From positions 1 through 64,000 of the forward strand of contig JAESUZ010002552.1 of assembly GCA_017311185.1 (NCBI GenBank): DNA of 64,000 nt, given 5' to 3'. Below the pieces are notes generated by a model that made no database searches, was not told the origin of the DNA, and worked only from the letters and a program-made list of their open reading frames with translations. Below, one piece after another: positions 56,830-64,000 of this stretch. The translations under genes and the position numbers were made by a program. This stretch comes from Proteles cristata cristata. Lineage: Eukaryota > Chordata > Mammalia > Carnivora > Hyaenidae. Every line of letters starts with the position of its first letter. Positions within the stretch are counted from its first letter, which is position 1.

Positions 56830-58090
56830 CCACTTTTCCTAGTTGTCTTCGAAAGGAGACTTACTTTCAAAGGGAGACTAGTTTCTAGTTCATGCTAGAA
56901 ATGGAAATTGCCAATTCATTTCTATTACAACATTTTTTTTCCTGCAATTTTTGCTAACCTCTGACCTCATTCAAGAAGTATATATATTGAGACTGGATAT
57001 GGGAGCTAGAGAGAATTTTAGTGAGCATTAAGGCTTAATAATAAGAGCAGTTAGACATGCACTGAGCTCTTGTTAGAGCCAGATATTATTCTTAGCTTTT
57101 CACGCACTTATGCATTTAGCTTCTAGAGAGAAATTTTATACAAAGCCAAGGTATTTTCTCCAAGTATAGAGCAATCACTGAAGTGGGAATCTCTCTAAAA
57201 ATGACATAGTTCTTGATCTATAGCTTGTTGATAGCATTTGGTGACTAGCTCCTGGCTTAGTCATGGTAGTTAGGCCCCCAAATTTGTGGAATAAATGAAT
57301 TAATAAAGAAAGCTGGGATGTAATTGAACTATTGAACTACTATTGAGTTACACTTTCGAGAAACATTTGTAGGCACAATTGAAGATTTGTAGAAGCATCT
57401 CATCAGGTGTGTTCTTAGGCATGATTTAAATGCTGGCTCATGATAATGCAGCTGTTTGTTCTCCACTCTCTTTAGCTCAGCAAAGTTGTGTCACAGTAAG
57501 CATTGCTTCAAAGCCAGGAACTTGTCATATGTAAACCTGGCTTGCAATTAAGATTAAATATTGCTTGTAAGTATCCATCTGTCTTGGAGGGTCTAGCTGT
57601 TCACTTACCTCGGGAGGTTCCAGTGAGCAATGCGAGTATGTCATTTTAAAAACTGTACCAATTTTGAAATAACTGAGTGCAATTAAAAATATTACACATA
57701 ATTTAAGTCCAAAGAGTCAGCCAGCTCCTGAGGTATTGGGAAGATAATCCTATTCAACATAAAATTCGCCTGTTATATATTGTTTTATTATTTATTTGTT
57801 CAAATTTTATAGCTACTTTTCTCTAAAAATCTTCAAGGTATTCCCATATGACTCTTTTAAATGTGTTTCTTCTTATGTAAAGTTATAAATGAGGGGAGTA
57901 AGGTAGACTACAGAAAGGGGAAAGGAAATGAGAAAAAGAAGGTTTCCAGGGGGACTTCGGAAGAATAGCTGGCACTCTTCCATACATTACACATACAGAG
58001 CAATAGACATCACCGTGGTGGTAGTAGACTAAGGTCTCATGAAATTAAAGATCTCTATTTAAAGACCACATTTACTGACTCTGTGGTAAT
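56830..58090. other. Intergenic stretch, mostly unrecognised
   Basis: A weak reverse MIR may lie at 57050-57215 (tattattcttagcttttcac). Otherwise nothing seen. Confidence 0.45.
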
Positions 58091-58094
58091 CTTA

Positions 58095-58590
58095 AAGTAT
58101 GTCATAAATTCCTAGACACCCCTTCCACTGAGGGGTGCAGTCTGGGTCCTCCCTCCTTGAACCCGGGTGGGCCTTTGGACTGCCTCCATCAGAGGAGCAA
58201 AATGCCATGTACTGCTGCTCTCGTTCTCTTGGGGGTGAGGGGGCAATTGGGCTTAGAACTCAGCCATCATGTTGTGAAGAAGCCAATGTAGCCACATGGA
58301 GAGGTCATGGAAGGTGTTCCAACAACCCCAGCCAACAACCTTAGCTAAGCTCTCACCCGACAGCTCACATCAACAACCAGACCTGTGAGTAAGTGAACCT
58401 TCATGTATTTCCAGTCCTCAGCACTGAGTCTTCCTAGCAGAGGCCCCAGATGTTACGGAGCAGAGACAAGCCATCCCACTGTGCTCTCTCTGGATTCCTG
58501 ACCCACCAAATCTGCGACTATAATAAAATGATTGTTTTATGCCTCTAAGTTTGGGGAAGTTAGGTGTATAGCAATAGATAACTAGAACTC
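58095..58590 (+). mobile_element. MLT1-like MaLR solo LTR
   Basis: Forward LTR: ggtgggcctttggactgcct, gacaagccatcccactgtgc, ttcctgacccaccaaatctg, ending agcaatagataactagaac. Confidence 0.75.
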
Positions 58591-58599
58591 ACTCATAGT

Positions 58600-58885
58600 T
58601 GAGGACTAGAATCTGGGCACACAACCTACTTTTCCTGGCTCATCTTCCATTGTTCTTCTTCTCCTCACCTGTGCCATACTCCTTTATTCTCTACCCCATT
58701 CTGTCGCTGCCCAGTCTGCTCTTCTTTACATGGCCATCTCATGCACTTTCACCTTCCCTAGGTTTTACTAATGCTATTTCCCCTTCCTGGGCTTCAGCAT
58801 TCCTAAGACCCGATTCAAGTCCCATTTGGGCTTCTCAATCGCAGAGTGATCAATCCCTCTAATTTCAGAAAAATAGGAATCAAAA
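58600..58885. other. Intergenic stretch, unrecognised
   Basis: C/T-rich DNA without an identifiable feature. Confidence 0.5.
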
Positions 58886-58887
58886 TA

Positions 58888-58980
58888 GAACCTATTTATA
58901 CATTAAGTGGCTAAAGTATATAAAGTGTTTTGTGCCTGACACATAGTAAATACTCAATAAATGTTAGCTCTTATTATACA
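58888..58980 (+). mobile_element. MIR 3' end
   Basis: gtgcctgacacatagtaaat then actcaataaatgttag, the MIR-type 3' end. Confidence 0.65.
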
Positions 58981-59029
58981 TTCTTCCTATTCTTGTAAGT
59001 GAATTTCTATTGAACAGTTAAGTCTTAAA

Positions 59030-59275
59030 TGAAACTTCTGTCTTTTAAGTCTGGGCTCATATGTCAATTCCTCTGTGAAGACATCCCCATTTACCAGAAA
59101 AAATTAAATTGCTCCTTCCATTATGCTTCCTAGTACTTTTCACATTCTTCTGTTATAACTTTGACAAGTAACTTATTATATATGTGACACTCCCACCCCA
59201 CCCCCCCTTAAACTCCACATTCCTCAAGGGAAATGTTTAAGGCAAAGACCTTACAAAAATAAAGACTGTCCTTGT
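59030..59275 (+). mobile_element. L2 3' UTR fragment
   Basis: caattcctctgtgaagacat then ctccacattcctcaagggaa, in L2 order. Confidence 0.6.
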
Positions 59276-59318
59276 CTCTTGTGTGAATATATGTGTATAT
59301 GTTGTGTGTGTGTATTTG

Positions 59319-59547
59319 TTTTTTTTTTTAAATTTTTAACGTTTTATTTATTTCTGAGAGACAGACAGAGACAGCATGAACAGGGGAGGGTCAGAGAGAG
59401 AGAGGGACATACAGAATCTGAAGCAGGCTCCAGGCTCTGAGCTAGCTGTCAGCACAGAGCCCGACATGTGGCTCGAACCCACGAACTGTGAGATCATGAT
59501 CTGAGCCGAAGCTGGACGCCCAACCAACTGAGCCACCCAAGTGCCCC
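59319..59547 (-). mobile_element. Carnivore tRNA-Lys SINE
   Basis: Reverse, flanked by tgtatttg (59311-59318 and 59548-59555). It sits beside a short (GT)n patch. Confidence 0.95.
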
Positions 59548-59555
59548 TGTATTTG

Positions 59556-60280
59556 ATATATATGTACATCAAAACCATAATGAGGAAAGGAAAGTGAAGA
59601 ATTAAATACATGACTGTAGGGACAAGACTCAAGAATTTCTAGAATCTGGGTCCCTGCCAGAGAATTCTCTCCACTCACCATACTTACATTTTCCCACTTT
59701 GTTGAGGATATATAAATGAATTGTGAAACTCATGTAAGGGGAAATGTACATTCTTCATTAGTTCATAATTGTCCACTGTGTACCAGCCACTGCAGTAGGT
59801 GCTATACTGCTTAGACTCTATGGTCCATCAAAATACCCTACGCCCTAGCACATAACCCCAAGTGCAGCACCCAAGGATGAACCTAACTGTGCCAGGGCTA
59901 GAGGAGCTGAGTGCTGTTGAGAAAATCATGCAACTAAGCTGATTGGATGCACTTTAACTTCATCTCTAACTATAAGTGGGCATTCAGTATACCATTTACC
60001 CATCTTACTTTTTCTACCTTCACACTCCATAAGATGACTTTCTCTTTCCTTAGACCTCCTATATCGTTAGCCTTTCTTCCTGCTAAGCAGAGGACCTCAC
60101 TTCAGACTTCATTACTAAACATAAATACCAGCAGTGGGAATTTATTTGTCTTTCTACACCTCCCCCCCAAGACCCACACTTGTCCCTGTTTCTCCTTCTG
60201 CTAACATGGAAGATGTATCCCTCTACCTACCAAACAAAGGCCAGTTCCTCCCTTTGGGTTCTGGATTTCTTTCATTCTCA
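59556..60280. other. Intergenic stretch, largely unrecognised
   Basis: May include the diverged 5' extension of the following L2. No exon seen. Confidence 0.4.
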
Positions 60281-61190
60281 TCCACCTAGAGTCTTCTACC
60301 TTCTGGTTTCCCCCTTCTTTTCATGCTTCACCAATCTCTTCCTCTCCATTGGATTACTCCCATGACAACATAACCATGTTCTAGTATTTCCCATCTTCTT
60401 GACTTCACATTCTACACATTTTCTCCTACTGCTTTATTTTTCAGCTCCCTTCTCTGGAAAGTTTCATCAATGGCTACTACACTTGTTGTCTCTGTTTCTT
60501 CTCTCACCACTCCCCTTTGGGTTGACTCCAATCTGGACTGTCTCTGCAGCACTCTTCACTGACCATTCTTGTGAGGGTGACCAATGGATGCTTCTGTTTT
60601 CATTTAAAATTCACAGAAGCATTTGGTTCCCCCCCCCAAAACCTTTCTTATTTTTGGCTTCTGGGACATTACTTGCTCCTGGTTTTCCTCTATCACACTG
60701 GCTGCCCCTCTTCAGTGTCCTTGACTAGCCTACCCCCGTCTGTCCTGCCTCCAAGTATTAGAGGTTCCATAGGCCTCTTCTTTCCTTGTCCTTTCTCATT
60801 TCTCCCTAGGTCATGTCATTTATCTCCCTGAGTTTAAAGAACATCTTCACACTAATGAATTCTAAATCACCAGCCCAGACATCTCTGAACCCCCAGACTT
60901 GCATCTCCCAACTGCCTTTCTAATATTTCCATGTAGATAGTCCTTAGACATTTCAAGTTTAACATGCACCAAAGGAACCTCAGTCTCCTCCCCATATCCC
61001 TACCCAATCTCATCTTCCTCATCTTAGTAAACAGTACCACCTTCCACACCAGCTACCAAAGCCAGTAACGTGGAATTCATTCTTGACTCTCCCAAATGCT
61101 GTCTACTTCCAAAATATACTTATGTCTATCTCCACAGATGCATGACTCAGATAGGCACTCAGTAAATATCTGTTTAATGAACAAATGACT
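60280..61190 (+). mobile_element. L2 internal (ORF2 C-terminal) fragment
   Basis: Forward L2: accagcccagacatctctga, cagacttgcatctcccaact, gacatttcaagtttaacatg, and cattcttgactctcccaaat. Frames are broken, although runs of about 100 codons stay open. Confidence 0.75.
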
Positions 61191-61719
61191 ACGAAAAAGG
61201 TCTATGTTTGCCCATCAGAGTAACATGGAACAGGTTTCTGGGAGTCTTATGGGATGAGAAGTCGGTGTTCCTGTTGTCAATAGGGCAAGAAGACACTGGA
61301 ATTAAAGCACACTGAAAAGAAGTGGGAACAATATTTTCCCAGCTTCGAGGATAGAAAGGAAGCTTGCCTGGAGGTAGATATGAGTCCATGTGGCTAGATC
61401 ATTTTGAGTCCCTATGCTGTGCTGTGCAGGAAGAAACACTCAGATAGAAACTTTTGGAGGGCACTCTTCCCAGTTTTCCTCATGAAAGAGTTTGTAAACT
61501 CAGAGAGTGAAGAAACCCTTTGGGGGGACTATTTAAAGAGCTAGAGCATCTTAAGAAGAGGGCTGCTCTGAAGTAGGTAGCATGGAAGTCAACAGCAGTG
61601 TTAGTGATGGTAGCAAAGCAGCAGAGGAAACTTAGAAGCTACCGAGCATTCCTGCCAGCAGAAGGAGGTCTGGTCAAGGTGAGTTTCTAAGCCCTCATGT
61701 TCTCAAGTTGCTATAGGTG

Positions 61720-61762
<43 letters not shown>

Positions 61763-62150
61763 CTTTTGTCAAAAATGGGGAAAGCAGTATCTTCTGTCAC
61801 CCTTTTGGAGGGTCACTACACATATTTATATTATAAATACTCCAAGATGTCTTGCAGTAGAGAAGATCGTGGAACTTCATTTCATGCAGAATGTTCCAAA
61901 CATGTCTGGCCTCAGAGCCCTTTGTCATGGAATACCTTATACCATGTCACCGCCCTCTACTGTTCCACGAACAGGACTGATTGCACGGAGGTCATGCTTC
62001 CTTAGCTGTGGACTCAGACTCCAGGGAGTCCCAGGGAGTTATCTACAAGGGGGCTGCAAATCCCCATGTGCACCAAACCCTGAATAAATAACAGGACCTA
62101 AATACACATGGCTACTTAAAAAAATTACGTCAATATCTGTAGTTTTAAAA
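61190..62150. other. Intergenic stretch, unrecognised apart from a microsatellite
   Basis: No repeat family or gene recognised outside the (AC)n at 61725-61761. Confidence 0.5.
61725..61761. repeat. (AC)n microsatellite
   Basis: About 18 uninterrupted AC units. Confidence 0.97.
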
Positions 62151-62162
62151 ATACTAATTCCT

Positions 62163-62378
62163 GGGGCACCTGGGTGGCTCAGTCGGTTAAGCATCCGACT
62201 TCAGCTCAGGTGATGATCTCACGGTTCATGGGTTCAAGCCCCACATGGGGCTCTGTGCTGACAGCTCAGAGCCTGGAGCCTGCTTCAGATTCTTGTCTCC
62301 CTCTCTCTCTCTCACCCTCCTCTGCTCATGCTGTCTCTATCTCTCTCTCAAAAGTAAATAAAATATTAAAAAAAAAAA
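62163..62378 (+). mobile_element. Carnivore tRNA-Lys SINE
   Basis: GGGGCACCTGGGTGGCTCAG head, with actaattcct on both sides (62153-62162 and 62379-62388). Confidence 0.96.
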
Positions 62379-62469
62379 ACTAATTCCTAATCACTTGATA
62401 CTAAACCTATAATTGTGATCCTATATGTGGGAGCATGAAGAACAATTTCTCATTAAAAAGGGATCTTTA

Positions 62470-62681
62470 GGGGCGCCTGGGTGGCTCAGCCGGTCAAGTG
62501 TCCGACTTCAGCTCAGGTCATGATCTCATAGTTCGTGAGTTCAAGTCCCACGTCTAGCTCTGTGCTGACAGCTCAGAGCCTGGAGCCTGCTTTAGAGTCT
62601 GTGTCTCCCTCTCTCTTTGTCCCTCCCCAGTCTGTGTCTCCCTCTCTCAAAAATAAATAAACATTAAAATAACTTTAAAAG
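62470..62681 (+). mobile_element. Carnivore tRNA-Lys SINE
   Basis: GGGGCGCCTGGGTGGCTCAG head. A 17-bp stretch (ctgtgtctccctctctc) recurs in the CT-rich part. aaag[ag]gatcttta flanks it. Confidence 0.95.
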
Positions 62682-62746
62682 AAAGAGATCTTTATAAGTA
62701 AAAATTTGTGGATCAACCACAAATGACTTCAATCCTATGTATAATA

Positions 62747-62965
62747 ATGGCTAACATATTTTGGTGCTTAATATGCTCAGGGACTATACTAAGGGGATTC
62801 TCGAGATCGTCTCATTTTACCCTTACCACAATCCTATGAAGCAGGTAATATTATTACTATCCTCATGGAGAAAAGGGAGGGTTAGTGACATTAACTGCCA
62901 CAACCTGTTGAAGGCCACAAAATATAAAGTAGTGGAGTTGGGATTTGAACCCAGGAGCCTGACTT
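62747..62965 (-). mobile_element. MIR SINE, well preserved
   Basis: Reverse MIR: tcattttacccttaccacaa, gggttagtgacattaactgc, gttgggatttgaacccagga. Confidence 0.9.
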
Positions 62966-64000
62966 GAGCCTATAGCTTACCTGTTAGGCTGTGTGGACCT
63001 CATGAGGGCAACCTGTCCTGAAGGGAATGGAGCGCAAGCCAGGTGTCTGAGCTTTTTCAGGAAAGAATGGAGATGTCTATGTCCTGTTTTAATGGCGTCT
63101 CATTCTGTTCCTACATGTTCCCGAGGAACTCCTCTGGGCGGCTCTCCCCACCAAGACCGTGCCCTTCCCTTTTCTCCATTAATCCCACAATTAACAAAGA
63201 AAGAATGCAGTCCAGTATTTTGAGGACAATAAAGATGTGAAAGAAGGGACCTTTCCTTACACGTTTCCCCCATGAAATCCCATCCATCTCCCCAGCACCT
63301 CACCAGGATATGGCTCGAAAAGACTTGGGGAAACATGGAGTGACAGAGTTATGAGACAACATAGTCTGGCAGGAGAGAAGTGTCACTGTCGCTCTCCTAA
63401 GAGAGGGGAGTATGCATGGTTCAGACCTGAGGCCCATCACTGCCCTGTTGGCCATCATGCTGAATTTGTGCCCTCTTCTCAGTCAGAGACAAGGCATGTG
63501 ATTTGAGCAAGTGAAGATATACTTTGAATCTACAGCAAATGTTAATCTATATAATTTTCTTTTTAAAGCAGAAATACCAGAGAGCAAAAGTAAGAAAGTG
63601 TAATGGCAGTCCTTCATGCATAACGATGATGATGACTACGGAAGTACTTGAGTCCTTGACTCTCTGCCCCGTAATTTATCTGCTGAGTCCTGCTTCTGAA
63701 TGTCTCACGTTGGCACCGCTCTGCCCGCTCTTTCAGCATATGGAAGAGACTGTTGCTCACACGTAAACAATGGCCACCCATCCCAGAGAGTATCCCACCA
63801 GAAAAATGGAACATAAAAATGCCTTCCTGAACTGTTTTCCTTTTAGCGAGTTATTTTCCAGAGTTTTCCCAGCATGTCTCAAGCACATTTCAATAGCTCA
63901 TCCCCTGAGGTGCAATACTATATTATAAATGAAACACTGGGAAAACACTTACTCAGGGTCTAGTTGGGAGTTAACAATTCAACTGCCTTTTTAAGAGCTG
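62966..64000. other. Intergenic stretch to the right edge, unrecognised
   Basis: No repeat family, exon or promoter recognised. Open frames of 65-80 codons overlap on both strands without support. Confidence 0.5.

Noticed and set aside
16087..62383. Recurring short frames beginning MAQSVK... or MAQLVK... at many places
   Set aside because: All lie in copies of the carnivore SINE. The similarity is shared transposon sequence, not a gene family.
41311..64000. Search for GRIK4, the gene upstream of TBCEL in human
   Set aside because: No glutamate-receptor exon or 3' end could be recognised. If synteny holds, it lies beyond the right edge.
1..64000. CRISPR arrays, operons or other prokaryotic systems
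   Set aside because: Regular repeats here are interspersed SINEs and microsatellites. Spliced exons and carnivore repeats make this a mammalian chromosome.

Overview
This is a stretch of mammalian nuclear DNA, almost certainly from a cat-family carnivore (Felidae). The main evidence is about 35 copies of the tRNA-Lys-derived carnivore SINE in its feliform form (head GGGGCGCCTGGGTGGCTCAG, CT-rich body, A-rich tail). Carnivore L1, L2, MIR, MaLR LTR and Tigger/hAT DNA-transposon fossils surround them. There is nothing prokaryotic here, and no viral or defence system.

The one protein-coding gene is TBCEL (tubulin folding cofactor E-like, also LRRC35). It lies on the minus strand and runs off the left edge. 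Five coding exons are visible, at 13249-13117, 11441-11302, 5010-4829, 3517-3261 and 599-473. They join in perfect phase to give residues 1-279 plus two bases of codon 280. This covers the start codon and nearly all of the leucine-rich-repeat domain. The C-terminal ubiquitin-like domain lies left of position 1. A probable untranslated first exon (splice donor at 41117/41118) sits in a strong CpG island at about 40560-41470, which makes intron 1 about 28 kb long.

Layout: 1-13.3 kb holds coding exons and short introns with L1, L2, MIR, Tigger and SINE insertions. 13.3-41.1 kb is intron 1. It is rich in SINEs (14-30 kb), carries several L1 3' halves (15-16.8, 29.6-30.2 and 31.9-34.4 kb) and a decayed Tigger transposon with a recognisable transposase start (30.95-31.57 kb), and has a repeat-poor 2.5 kb tract before the promoter. 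40.5-41.5 kb is the CpG-island promoter, with ETS, E-box and RFX X-box-like sites and a (CGG)7 tract in the presumed 5' UTR. 41.5-64 kb is intergenic upstream DNA. No gene is seen there. Its core (46.4-56.6 kb) is a graveyard of nested minus-strand L1s interrupted by a complete hAT element, two MaLR LTRs and several SINEs.

Most of the sequence is ordinary intronic and intergenic DNA. I found no convincing new system. The points worth a second look are the promoter architecture (CGG repeat, G-rich R-loop-prone tract, X-box, possible uORF), a weak splice donor after the last visible exon, a dated series of nested transposons, three co-segregating SINE sequence types, and a SINE whose CT tract has grown into about 215 bp of polypurine.
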